NCBI GenBank assembly: GCA_026419195.1
Contig: JANZZV010000005.1
Span: forward strand, 62,001-126,000
Source: Fervidobacterium sp.
GTDB taxonomy: Bacteria > Thermotogota > Thermotogae > Thermotogales > Fervidobacteriaceae
Length of the DNA stretch: 64,000 nucleotides
Reading direction: 5' to 3'
Shown: in pieces, positions 43,545-51,725 of the stretch
How the letters are laid out: the number at the start of each line of letters is the position of its first letter
Numbering within the stretch: position 1 is the first letter of the stretch
Notes under the pieces: model-generated
Databases searched by the model: none
What the model saw: the letters and a program-made list of their open reading frames with translations, nothing else
Told to the model about the DNA's origin: nothing
Position numbers and translations under genes: made by a program

Positions 43545-43750
43545 ATGTCCATTCGATCAATTACCAGGACTCTCCATCAAAAACTTCTCAATATTTTAGC
43601 CTGTCTGCTTACAATCGTAGTTCAATAACCAAATACTTTTTTATAAAAAAGTCGTATTTCATAAGCCTTTAAAAGCCTTGGTTTTTCGGTCATTGCTTTT
43701 TCAATCTCTTTCTTGCTTATTTATGCGCGCTATTTGTTAATTGTGCAAAA

Positions 43751-43780
43751 TTAGAAAGTAATATTTTTGAATGATATACT
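43751..43780 (+). promoter_or_regulatory. Probable promoter of the lysine fermentation operon
   Basis: TTAGAA at 43751-43756 and TATACT at 43775-43780, 18 bases apart. The transcript would start near 43787 and the first gene begins at 43825 after GGGGGGAA. No lysine riboswitch-like leader fits in the short space. Confidence 0.45.
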
Positions 43781-43824
43781 GATCTTGAAGAATTGAAATG
43801 CCTTAAAGAAGGGGGGAACAAGTT

Positions 43825-44478
43825 TTGAAAGTTGTCAGTTGCGACCAAGTTGTTGAGTTAGTAAGACCTGGCATGGTTGTTATGATAGGTGGTTTCCTAG
43901 GTGTTGGAACACCTGAAAATATCATTGATAAACTCGTTGAAAAGAGAATAGGAAACCTGACAGTCATAGCTAACGATACTGCGTTTGAAGACAAGGGTGT
44001 GGGAAAGCTTGTGAAAAACAAGCTTTGTAAAAAGGTTATAGTATCTCATATTGGTACAAATCCAGAAACTCAAAGGCAAATGATATCAGGTGAGCTAGAG
44101 GTTGAATTGGTTCCACAAGGTACGCTGGCTGAAAGAGTACGTGCCGGTGGTGCTGGGCTTGGTGGTATTTTGACTCCAACAGGAGTTGGAACAATAGTAG
44201 AAAATGGAAAACAAGTTATTGAGATTAATGGAAAAAGATATTTGCTCGAGCTGCCTCTGAAAGCAGATATTGCACTGATAAAAGCAAAGAGATGTGATTA
44301 TTTTGGAAATCTTGTTTACAACTTGACCGCCACTAACTTTAATCCACTGATGGCTATGGCAGCGGATACAGTTATAGTAGAAGTCGAAGAAATAGTACCT
44401 GTTGGTGTGCTTTCACCAGACGAGATAAAAACCCCAGGTGTACTTGTAGACTATGTCGTTGTTTCGGGGGTGAAGTGA
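43825..44478 (+). CDS. atoD: CoA-transferase, alpha subunit (acetoacetate type)
   Basis: Subunit A of a 3-oxoacid/butyrate-acetoacetate CoA-transferase, 217 residues. [19 protein letters not shown] is the family N-terminal block, followed by [14 protein letters not shown] and [27 protein letters not shown]. In lysine fermentation it moves CoA between acetoacetate and butyryl-CoA, giving butyrate and acetoacetyl-CoA. The start is TTG, placed seven bases after a GGGGGGAA ribosome site. It is separated by one base from the beta subunit. The exact acyl substrates are inferred from the operon. Confidence 0.94.
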   Translation: MKVVSCDQVVELVRPGMVVMIGGFLGVGTPENIIDKLVEKRIGNLTVIANDTAFEDKGVGKLVKNKLCKKVIVSHIGTNPETQRQMISGELEVELVPQGTLAERVRAGGAGLGGILTPTGVGTIVENGKQVIEINGKRYLLELPLKADIALIKAKRCDYFGNLVYNLTATNFNPLMAMAADTVIVEVEEIVPVGVLSPDEIKTPGVLVDYVVVSGVK

Positions 44479-44479
44479 T

Positions 44480-45130
44480 ATGTCAGTTGATCCAAAAGAA
44501 AAAATCGCAAGGAGAGTTGCTCAGGAATTAAAAGAAGGTGACTTAGTTAATCTTGGAATAGGTCTACCTACACTTGTTGCAAATTACATTCCAAAAGGTG
44601 TACATGTTTTTTTTCAAAGTGAAAATGGGATCATAGGGATGGGACCCGAACCTGAAAGTGGTTTTGAAAATAAAGACTTAACAAATGCTGGTGCTGGCTT
44701 TGTTACGGCACTTCCTGGTGCAATGACATTTGATAGCGCATTTTCTTTCGCGCTCATCAGAGGCGGTCATCTTGATGTTACTGTTCTTGGAGGATTACAA
44801 GTAGATGAGGAAGGGCATCTTGCCAACTGGATGATTCCCGGAAAGATGATTCCAGGTATGGGTGGAGCTATGGATTTGGTAACCGGTGCAAAACGTGTTA
44901 TTGTCGCAATGACACATACGGCAAAAGGTGAACCGAAAATTTTGAGAAAATGTACATTGCCACTTACTTCAATAAGAAGAGTAGATTTGATAGTAACAGA
45001 ATTAGCTGTAATAAAACCAACTGATGATGGTCTGGTTCTTGAAGAAATAGCAGAGGAAACAACTCTTGATGAAGTGCTCAAGCTTACAGAGGCACGATTG
45101 ATAGTACCTGATAAATTAAGGAAATTTTAA
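44480..45130 (+). CDS. atoA: CoA-transferase, beta subunit (acetoacetate type)
   Basis: Subunit B, 216 residues, starting [38 protein letters not shown]. Glu48 in the SENGIIG motif is the expected residue that forms the covalent glutamyl-CoA thioester. [30 protein letters not shown] is also a family block. It is paired with the alpha subunit in the right order and spacing, so the two form the heteromeric enzyme. GGGGGTGAAGTGAT inside the end of the previous gene is its ribosome site. Confidence 0.94.
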   Translation: MSVDPKEKIARRVAQELKEGDLVNLGIGLPTLVANYIPKGVHVFFQSENGIIGMGPEPESGFENKDLTNAGAGFVTALPGAMTFDSAFSFALIRGGHLDVTVLGGLQVDEEGHLANWMIPGKMIPGMGGAMDLVTGAKRVIVAMTHTAKGEPKILRKCTLPLTSIRRVDLIVTELAVIKPTDDGLVLEEIAEETTLDEVLKLTEARLIVPDKLRKF

Positions 45131-45159
45131 GATTTTGCAGTCATTTTGGAGGTGTCTCA

Positions 45160-45582
45160 ATGAATTTTCCAAAGGCAATGATAAGGGTTAGAATGAGTCA
45201 GGCTGATGCACATTACGGTGGAAATCTTGTTGATGGCGCAAGAATGTTACAACTTTTCGGGGACGTTGCTACCGAACTGTTGATTAGATACGATGGTGAT
45301 GAAGGACTTTTTAGAGCTTACGATAATGTTGAATTCTTAGCACCAGTATACGCAGGTGATTACATAGAAGCTTACGGAGAAATTGTAGAAGTTGGACGTA
45401 CGTCACGTAAAATGAAATTCGAGGCTTACAAAGTGATTAGATCAAGGCCAGATATAAACGACAGCGCTGCAGAAGTAATTGAAAAACCTATATTAGTTTG
45501 TAGAGCAAGTGGAACATGCGTTGTACCACTTGAGAAACAAAGGTACAAAATACAACCAACTAATAATAAGGAATCAGATTAG
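45160..45582 (+). CDS. kal: 3-aminobutyryl-CoA ammonia-lyase
   Basis: Kal removes ammonia from L-3-aminobutyryl-CoA to give crotonyl-CoA. It has 140 residues in a single hotdog fold: [33 protein letters not shown], then [33 protein letters not shown], which is the hotdog thioesterase-like core with the YGG/DGA block of Kal. Identity rests on this pattern together with neighbours kce and kdd. A GGAGGTG ribosome site precedes the ATG. Confidence 0.9.
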   Translation: MNFPKAMIRVRMSQADAHYGGNLVDGARMLQLFGDVATELLIRYDGDEGLFRAYDNVEFLAPVYAGDYIEAYGEIVEVGRTSRKMKFEAYKVIRSRPDINDSAAEVIEKPILVCRASGTCVVPLEKQRYKIQPTNNKESD

Positions 45583-45671
45583 ACCGTAAGTTCAGTTAGT
45601 CTTAACTTTGAATTTGAGATTTGGTTCTAACACGGTGAATCTGAGAAACCCATTAGTTGAGGTGATACTAT

Positions 45672-46499
45672 ATGGATAAATTAATTATTACCGTTGCTGT
45701 TACTGGTGCTGAAGTTACAAAAGCTCAACAACCCAACCTTCCCATAACTCCTGAAGAAATTGCTGAAGAAGTTTACAAATCTTGGAAAGCAGGTGCTTCT
45801 ATTGCACATATACATGCCAGAATGCCAGACGGCACACCTACGCAATCCAAAGAGGTATATGCGGAAATTAAAAGGAAAATACGCGAAAAAGGTTGCGACA
45901 TAATATTGCAATTTTCAACCGGTGGAGCTGTTTGGCATAAACCAGAAGAGAGAATTCAATGTCTTGATGCGGAACCGGAGATGGCAACACTATCGGCTGG
46001 TTCCTGCAACTTTGGCGAAGATGTTTTTATGAATACCCCATCTTTTATGGAACTTCTTGCGATACGTATGAAAGAGAAAGGAATAAAACCTGAGATTGAG
46101 ATTTTCGAACCTGGAATGGTAGAAAATGCTCTTAGACTCGTCAAAAAAGGCTTACTTGAGCTACCACTTCATTTCGACTTTGTATTGGGCGTTCCCGGAG
46201 CTATGTCTGGCAACATAGAAGATTTGGTCTTCTTAGTTAATAAACTACCAAAAGGATGTACATGGTCTGTTGCAGGCATTGGAAAATATGAATTACCACT
46301 TGCCGTACACGCTATACTGATGGGTGGACACGTTAGAGTTGGATTTGAGGACAATATCTATTACAAAAAAGGCGAACTTGCAACGTCTAATGCACAACTT
46401 GTTGAAAGAATAGTAAGAATTGCTAAAGAAGTTGGTAGAGAGATAGCAACACCTGACGAAGCACGAGAAATGCTTGGAATTAGGAGGGAAAAAGAATGA
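45672..46499 (+). CDS. kce: 3-keto-5-aminohexanoate cleavage enzyme
   Basis: Kce splits 3-keto-5-aminohexanoate with acetyl-CoA into acetoacetate and L-3-aminobutyryl-CoA. The protein has 275 residues of the BKACE fold. Glu14 (TGAE), His46 and His48 (HIHARMPDG) fall at the same numbers as the substrate and zinc ligands of the studied enzyme, and Glu226 in VGFEDN matches the third zinc ligand. SCNFGEDVFMNTP and FDFVLGVPGAM are further family blocks. It overlaps kdd by four bases. The start follows GAGGTGATAC. Confidence 0.95.
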   Translation: MDKLIITVAVTGAEVTKAQQPNLPITPEEIAEEVYKSWKAGASIAHIHARMPDGTPTQSKEVYAEIKRKIREKGCDIILQFSTGGAVWHKPEERIQCLDAEPEMATLSAGSCNFGEDVFMNTPSFMELLAIRMKEKGIKPEIEIFEPGMVENALRLVKKGLLELPLHFDFVLGVPGAMSGNIEDLVFLVNKLPKGCTWSVAGIGKYELPLAVHAILMGGHVRVGFEDNIYYKKGELATSNAQLVERIVRIAKEVGREIATPDEAREMLGIRREKE

Positions 46500-47533
46500 A
46501 AAATGTAAAAGGATGTCCTTTTGGTACTCATAGAGTGATCGAACCAAAAGGTACTTTACCACAGGCGGCGCAAAAAATAGACAATAATATGGATATATAC
46601 ACAAATGAAATGCTGATAGATGTTAAAACACTCAACGTAGATTCAGCGAGTTTTACACAAATAAAAGAAGCATGTCATGGTAACATTGAATGCATAAAAG
46701 ATACTATTCTAAAGATAGTAAGCGAACGAGGGAAGTTGCAAAATCCAGTTACCGGCTCCGGAGGAATGCTAATAGGTGTGGTAGAAGAAATTGGTCCTGA
46801 TTTTCCAACTGATGTAAAGGTGGGGGATAAAATAGCAACACTTGTTAGTCTTTCTCTCACCCCTCTCAGAATTGACAAGATAATAAATGTAAACATCGAA
46901 ACTGATCAAGTAGACATAGAAGGTAAGGCAATACTTTTTGAAAGTGGTATATACGCCAAACTCCCAGATGATATACCCGAAAAACTTGCACTTGCAGTTT
47001 TAGACGTAGCTGGTGCACCAGCTCAAACGAAAAAACTTGTAAAACCTGGTATGACGGTGTGTATCATAGGTGGTGGAGGAAAATCAGGAATATTATGTGC
47101 TTACGAAGCAATGAAAATCCTCAGGAATAGTGGAAAGCTTATCGTTGTAGAATATTCTTCAGAAAATGCAAAACGTATCCAAGACTTAAAATTAGCACAT
47201 CATGTTATCGTTGCCGATGCAACAAAACCAGTAGAAATGTATCATAAGGTAATGGAAGTAACTGGTGGAGAGTACTGCGACGTTGTTATAAACAATGTCA
47301 ATGTCCCAACCACAGAAATGTCTTCGATTTTGATAACAAAAGACGAGGGTATCGTGTATTTCTTTAGTATGGCAACTTCATTCACAAGGGCTGCTCTTGG
47401 CGCAGAGGGAGTTGGTAAGGACATCACAATGATAATTGGTAACGGATATACTAAAGGACATGCCGAAGTGGCACTAAATATCCTCAGGGAATCTAAGCAA
47501 ATAAGGGATTTATTTGAAACAATCTATACATAA
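46496..47533 (+). CDS. kdd: L-erythro-3,5-diaminohexanoate dehydrogenase
   Basis: Kdd oxidatively deaminates 3,5-diaminohexanoate to 3-keto-5-aminohexanoate with NAD(P). It has 345 residues, starting MKNVKGCPFGTHRVIEPKGTLPQAAQKID as in other Kdd proteins. The nucleotide-binding stretch is CIIGGGGKSGILCAYEAMKIL at about residues 183-203. The alcohol-dehydrogenase-like first half has PVTGSGGMLIGVVEEIG. It overlaps kce by four bases; AGGAGGGAAAAAGA is the ribosome site within kce. The kamA gene follows after a 63-base gap with a hairpin. Confidence 0.94.
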   Translation: MKNVKGCPFGTHRVIEPKGTLPQAAQKIDNNMDIYTNEMLIDVKTLNVDSASFTQIKEACHGNIECIKDTILKIVSERGKLQNPVTGSGGMLIGVVEEIGPDFPTDVKVGDKIATLVSLSLTPLRIDKIINVNIETDQVDIEGKAILFESGIYAKLPDDIPEKLALAVLDVAGAPAQTKKLVKPGMTVCIIGGGGKSGILCAYEAMKILRNSGKLIVVEYSSENAKRIQDLKLAHHVIVADATKPVEMYHKVMEVTGGEYCDVVINNVNVPTTEMSSILITKDEGIVYFFSMATSFTRAALGAEGVGKDITMIIGNGYTKGHAEVALNILRESKQIRDLFETIYT

Positions 47534-47537
47534 ACTT

Positions 47538-47574
47538 GCATCTATTGAATTATCAAAAAATAGTTCAAATGTGC
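47538..47574 (+). promoter_or_regulatory. Hairpin between kdd and kamA
   Basis: TTGAATTAT (47545-47553) pairs with ATAGTTCAA (47560-47568) with one G-U pair, loop CAAAAA, and the stem is extended by GCA/TGC and one C-G pair around a small bulge. No T run follows, so it is probably an RNA processing or stability element rather than a terminator. The kamA ribosome site starts 10 bases later. Confidence 0.4.
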
Positions 47575-47596
47575 AATTATTACAGGAGGGATTTTT

Positions 47597-48871
47597 GTGG
47601 CAAGGCATTTTAAAGACATACCACTTTGGAAAAATGTAACAGACGAAGAGTGGAATGACTGGAAATGGCAAATAAGAAATAGAATAATGGATGTTGATAC
47701 ACTAAAACGAGTTATCAATCTAACACCTGAGGAAGAGGAAGGTGTTAGAAATGCTCTCAAAACTTTGAGAATGGCCATTACTCCGTACTATGCCAGTCTG
47801 ATGGACCCAGACAATCCAAAGTGCCCTATTAGAAGACAAGCAGTTCCAACAGCAAAAGAGCTTGTTGTATCACCATGGGATATGACTGACCCATTGCATG
47901 AAGACGAAGATTCACCTGTTCCGGGTTTGACTCATCGATACCCGGACAGAGTGTTGATGCTCGTTACTGATATGTGTTCCATGTATTGTAGGCACTGTAC
48001 ACGAAGAAGATTTGCTGGTCAGCATGACAGGGCAAGAACCAAACAAGAGATAGATGCAATGATAGAGTATGTAAAAGAAACCCCACAAGTCAGAGACGTA
48101 CTTATCTCAGGTGGAGATGGCTTACTTGTAGGTATTGAAATGCTTGAATACATACTTAGGGAGCTCAGGAAGATAAAGCATGTTGAGATAATAAGGATTG
48201 GCACACGCACACCTGTTGTTTTACCACAAATGATAACTCCCGAACTAACAAACATGTTAAAAAAATACCATCCAATTTGGATAAATACACATTTTAATCA
48301 TCCGAAAGAAATAACCCCAGAATCAACAAGAGCATGTGAGATGCTTGCTGATGCCGGAATACCACTTGGTAATCAATCGGTCTTATTACGTGGGATAAAC
48401 GATAGTCCTTACATAATGACTGAACTTGTCCATCAGCTTGTTAAGATCAGAGTCAGACCTTATTATATCTATCAATGCGACTTATCTCAAGGGCTTACAC
48501 ACTTTAGAACATCTGTCAAAAAAGGACTTGAGATAATGGAAGCACTTATTGGACACACTTCAGGATTTTGCGTACCATGGTTTGTTGTAGATGCACCTGC
48601 TGGTGGTGGAAAGATAAGAGTTATGCCAAACTATGTTATATCCATGTCTGACCACACAGTTATATTAAGAAATTACGAAGGAGTTATCGTAGCATACCAT
48701 GAACCTGAAGACACCGAAAGCGATGTTGATGATAGTGAATACAGAGACAAATACAAATTCTCTGGTGTTGCCTCACTGTTCACCGATAAGAAGATAAGCA
48801 TAGAACCTGCACATTTAGAAAGACATGAGAGAATCAAAAACTGGAAAGAAAAAATCAAAGGAGGAAATTAA
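47597..48871 (+). CDS. kamA: Lysine 2,3-aminomutase
   Basis: KamA turns L-lysine into L-beta-lysine, the first step of the pathway, using a radical SAM cluster and PLP. It has 424 residues. The cluster cysteines are Cys127, Cys131 and Cys134 ([13 protein letters not shown]). Lys339 in PAGGGKI is the PLP lysine, and Asp295 (QCDLSQG) and Asp332 (VVDAPAG) match, with a two-residue shift, the two aspartates that bind the lysine side chain in the Clostridium enzyme. That supports real lysine specificity rather than EpmB or glutamate mutase. The start is GTG after AGGAGGG. Confidence 0.96.
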   Translation: MARHFKDIPLWKNVTDEEWNDWKWQIRNRIMDVDTLKRVINLTPEEEEGVRNALKTLRMAITPYYASLMDPDNPKCPIRRQAVPTAKELVVSPWDMTDPLHEDEDSPVPGLTHRYPDRVLMLVTDMCSMYCRHCTRRRFAGQHDRARTKQEIDAMIEYVKETPQVRDVLISGGDGLLVGIEMLEYILRELRKIKHVEIIRIGTRTPVVLPQMITPELTNMLKKYHPIWINTHFNHPKEITPESTRACEMLADAGIPLGNQSVLLRGINDSPYIMTELVHQLVKIRVRPYYIYQCDLSQGLTHFRTSVKKGLEIMEALIGHTSGFCVPWFVVDAPAGGGKIRVMPNYVISMSDHTVILRNYEGVIVAYHEPEDTESDVDDSEYRDKYKFSGVASLFTDKKISIEPAHLERHERIKNWKEKIKGGN

Positions 48872-48874
48872 AAT

Positions 48875-49282
48875 ATGGTACCAAATATAGATGACATCTT
48901 CGTTGGACAAATTTACGAAGTCAAGAAAACCGTGACAGACGAAATGGTGAAATTGTTTGCCGAGGCAACAGGTGATAAGAACCCCGTCCATTTGGATGAA
49001 GAATTTGCAAAAAATACTATATTCAAAGGTAGAATTGCTCATGGTGTCTTATCGCTTGGAATAATATCCGCTGTACTTGGTATGGAGTTTCCAGGTGCAG
49101 GTACAATATATCTCATGCAAAACGCAAAATTTAAAAAACCAGTTTATGTTGGTGAAGAAGTTACAGTCAAATTGATTGTCAAAGAAATAGATAAGGAAAA
49201 AAGGAGAGTTCTACTTGACACATTCGTAATTAAAGAAAATGGAGATAACGCAATCGAAGGGGAAGCTCTTGTGAAAATTTAA
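48875..49282 (+). CDS. MaoC-type (R)-enoyl-CoA hydratase
   Basis: A 135-residue single hotdog hydratase. The catalytic hydratase-2 pair D-x4-H is Asp34 and His39 in GDKNPVHLDEEFA, followed by FKGRIAHGVLSLGIISAVLG. Such enzymes add water to crotonyl-CoA to give (R)-3-hydroxybutyryl-CoA. It lies three bases after kamA and before the KamB-like gene, inside the lysine operon, where it is not part of the textbook pathway. Substrate is inferred. GGAGG within the end of kamA is its ribosome site. Confidence 0.9.
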   Translation: MVPNIDDIFVGQIYEVKKTVTDEMVKLFAEATGDKNPVHLDEEFAKNTIFKGRIAHGVLSLGIISAVLGMEFPGAGTIYLMQNAKFKKPVYVGEEVTVKLIVKEIDKEKRRVLLDTFVIKENGDNAIEGEALVKI

Positions 49283-49287
49283 CGATT

Positions 49288-50259
49288 ATGGATGACAAAT
49301 CTGTACTCATACAATCGGTTTTAAACGCCAAAATCTTAGCGATCATAGGGCTCGAGAAAAATACTGGCAAAACGGAAACTTTGAATTTCATAGTTAAATG
49401 CTTAACGGGAAAGAAAAATATAGCCTTAACATCCATAGGGACGGACGGTGAGGAAAAAGACATAGTATTTGGAAGCCCAAAACCGTCCGTTTACGTTGAT
49501 GAAGGACAGATTTATACTACAACAGAATTCTTTTTCAAACGAAGAACAGTGCTGTCGGAGATTCTACATGTCTCCACTCAAACAACACCAACCGGTAGAT
49601 TAATCATAGCGCGTGCGTGTGAACCAGGAAAAGTAGTATTATCAGGACCTCCTACCACAGCCTGGATGAAAGAAGTTACAACGTATTTAAGTAACATTGC
49701 AGATCTGGTTATAATCGATGGTGCACTCTCACGATTCAGTCAAGCAAAACCATCGATCGCAGACAGTGTAATACTTGCCACTGGTGCAGCTTATTCCTTA
49801 GAAAAAAGAGAAATTATCAGACATACAAAATATATACATACTCTATGTACATTACCAGTTTTTGAACAAATTCCTTTGGAAGTTGCAACCAGTAACCTTA
49901 TCTGGATATTTGATGGAAGCGAATGGAAAAACTCAAACGTATCATCCGCCCTCAATCTACAAAAACTCAAAGAAATAGAAGGTGACTTTTCCTGCATATA
50001 CATCCCAGGGGCACTCACCGATAGCGTGTTAAGAGCAGTCTATAACAAGCAAATAATCGTAAGAGATTTTACAAAAGTATTCATTTCTTACGAGCAATTT
50101 GTTAAATACAGACCAAATATAAAAGTACTTGAGAAGACAAATGTTATAGGAATAACAGTAAATCCTTACTCACCAAGTGGGTACTTAATTGATTCAGAAT
50201 CTATTATAAATGAACTGAAAAAAGTTATAAATATCCCCATAATCGACGTGCGTAGGTGA
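49288..50259 (+). CDS. kamB: KamB-like P-loop protein of lysine fermentation
   Basis: A 323-residue protein with a Walker A motif GLEKNTGKT at residues 21-29, so it should bind a nucleotide, and a possible Walker B strand in ADLVIIDGAL near 138. A gene named kamB is found at this place in known lysine clusters, next to kamC; I know of no settled function. The structure outline (early P-loop, RRTVLSEILHVS, VVLSGPPTT) looks like a small GTPase/kinase-type NTPase. Chaperone-like reactivation of the B12-dependent mutase is an attractive but unproven idea. It ends inside the next gene's start codon (TGATG). No strong ribosome site precedes its ATG, so coupling with the gene before is likely. Confidence 0.78.
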   Translation: MDDKSVLIQSVLNAKILAIIGLEKNTGKTETLNFIVKCLTGKKNIALTSIGTDGEEKDIVFGSPKPSVYVDEGQIYTTTEFFFKRRTVLSEILHVSTQTTPTGRLIIARACEPGKVVLSGPPTTAWMKEVTTYLSNIADLVIIDGALSRFSQAKPSIADSVILATGAAYSLEKREIIRHTKYIHTLCTLPVFEQIPLEVATSNLIWIFDGSEWKNSNVSSALNLQKLKEIEGDFSCIYIPGALTDSVLRAVYNKQIIVRDFTKVFISYEQFVKYRPNIKVLEKTNVIGITVNPYSPSGYLIDSESIINELKKVINIPIIDVRR

Positions 50260-51725
50260 TGAAATTGTTTGTCTTTTCAACTATACCTTCAAAAACAGAG
50301 GAATTTGAAAGAATAATAGGATTTGACTACGTAAAAACACTCCTTGAACCAAAAACTCCGTTTGGTCGAAAATACTTTAAACATCTCAAACCACTTAGTT
50401 TTGAGCATATTGCTCAACACTTAAACGATATTACTTTGTTTGTGAGACTGATCAAGCAATCTGTAATTACTCAAGAAATTATTAAAGAATTTGAGAATGT
50501 GGTTGACATTTCAAAAAGTGTGGAACGACTTAAGAGTGGAGAAGTATTAGACGAAGTTGAACTATTTGAATTAAAAAATTATGCGCTTGTTGTTGAAAAT
50601 GTACGCGAAAAAATCTCAGGAGAAGTTCCTGAAGATTTACTACCTCCGCAACTTGTAAATGTTATCGACATACTCGACCCAGAGAAAACAAGATTGCCAA
50701 CGTTTTACGTCTATGACACTTACAGCGAAGAACTAAAGGAAATACGCAAAAAAAAGCGCGAACTAATTAAGTTAAAAACTTACGATGAATCACAACTTGC
50801 CGAATTGTCCGAACAAGAGATAAGGTTAGAAAAGCAGATACTGAAAGACATATCAGCAAAGCTTTACGATTACTCGAATATCATTACGGAATCAATAGAA
50901 AAAGTAAAATACCTTGATGTAATAATTACGAAGGCAAAATTGGCAATAAATTGTGAATTAAGCAAGCCAGAGATAGTGAACTTTGAGAAAGATTTTAAAG
51001 ACTTCAACATACACATAGAGAACATGTTTAATCCAAAGCTCAAAGAAGAACTAAAAAGTAAATCGAAAAATTACCAACCAGTGAGCATAGACATACGTCC
51101 TGGTGTTACAATTATAGTAGGAGCAAATATGTCAGGAAAAAGCGTAATACTAAGAACAGTTGCACTTGTACAGTATATGGCACAACTTGGTTTTTTTGTA
51201 CCCGCACAAAGATGTAAAACAATCTTTTTAGACTCGATTGCAATCATTGCAGAAGATTACCAAAAGCCCCTTAGTGGACTGTCTTCCTTCGGCTCTGAAA
51301 TACTAATGATAAACGAAGCATTAAGTAGGGCAAAACTTTCTCGAAGCCTTGTACTTATAGACGAACCAGCCAGGACAACAAATCCATACGAAGCTAACGC
51401 GATTGTCAATGCAATCGTTGATGAATTTGAAAGTACCGGTTCTTATACTTTAATTGTCACACACTTAGATGATATTCGCTCTAAAAAAAGACTGAGAGTA
51501 AAAGGGTTAAGAGAAGACATAGGGTTTTCTTTTTCAGAGCAACCAGAGAAACTGATTGAAAATATTCAAAATTACATAGATTACACCTTAATTGAAAGTA
51601 ATGAATCGACCGTACCAAAAGAAGCTATTAAAATTATGGAATTACTTGGAATAAACCAACAGATAATAAAGAAGGCAAGAGAAAATTTAAATAACAATAA
51701 ATTGGGGAGGTACAAAGATGTCTGA
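50259..51725 (+). CDS. kamC: MutS-like ATPase KamC
   Basis: A 488-residue protein whose C-terminal half is a MutS-type ATPase: Walker A GANMSGKSV at about 288-296, FVPAQRCKTIFLD, SSFGSEI (MutS signature region), Walker B LVLIDEPARTTNP and a histidine in VTHLD. The N-terminal half is helical, with a clamp-like coiled coil around 155-215. MutS mismatch-recognition parts are absent, so it is not a DNA repair MutS. MutS-like proteins occur in other lysine mutase clusters under the name KamC. Its location between kamB and kamD suggests service to the aminomutase. It overlaps kamB at the start and kamD by eight bases at the end. Confidence 0.85.
   Translation: MKLFVFSTIPSKTEEFERIIGFDYVKTLLEPKTPFGRKYFKHLKPLSFEHIAQHLNDITLFVRLIKQSVITQEIIKEFENVVDISKSVERLKSGEVLDEVELFELKNYALVVENVREKISGEVPEDLLPPQLVNVIDILDPEKTRLPTFYVYDTYSEELKEIRKKKRELIKLKTYDESQLAELSEQEIRLEKQILKDISAKLYDYSNIITESIEKVKYLDVIITKAKLAINCELSKPEIVNFEKDFKDFNIHIENMFNPKLKEELKSKSKNYQPVSIDIRPGVTIIVGANMSGKSVILRTVALVQYMAQLGFFVPAQRCKTIFLDSIAIIAEDYQKPLSGLSSFGSEILMINEALSRAKLSRSLVLIDEPARTTNPYEANAIVNAIVDEFESTGSYTLIVTHLDDIRSKKRLRVKGLREDIGFSFSEQPEKLIENIQNYIDYTLIESNESTVPKEAIKIMELLGINQQIIKKARENLNNNKLGRYKDV

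Larger units (their letters stand above)
43471..43824. other. Divergent promoter region between FN3 gene and lysine operon
   Basis: A 354-base gap with no gene found. It holds the FN3 gene promoter at one end, the lysine operon promoter at the other, and in the middle a perfect 18-base AT palindrome ACTTTTTTATAAAAAAGT (43635-43652), which is further bracketed by AAATA and TATTT. A short direct repeat, AAGCCTT, occurs at about 43664 and 43675. Confidence 0.6.

Noticed and set aside
50259-51725. DNA mismatch repair MutS or MutS2
   Set aside because: Only the ATPase half is MutS-like; mismatch-binding and Smr/endonuclease domains are missing and the gene is embedded in the lysine mutase operon.
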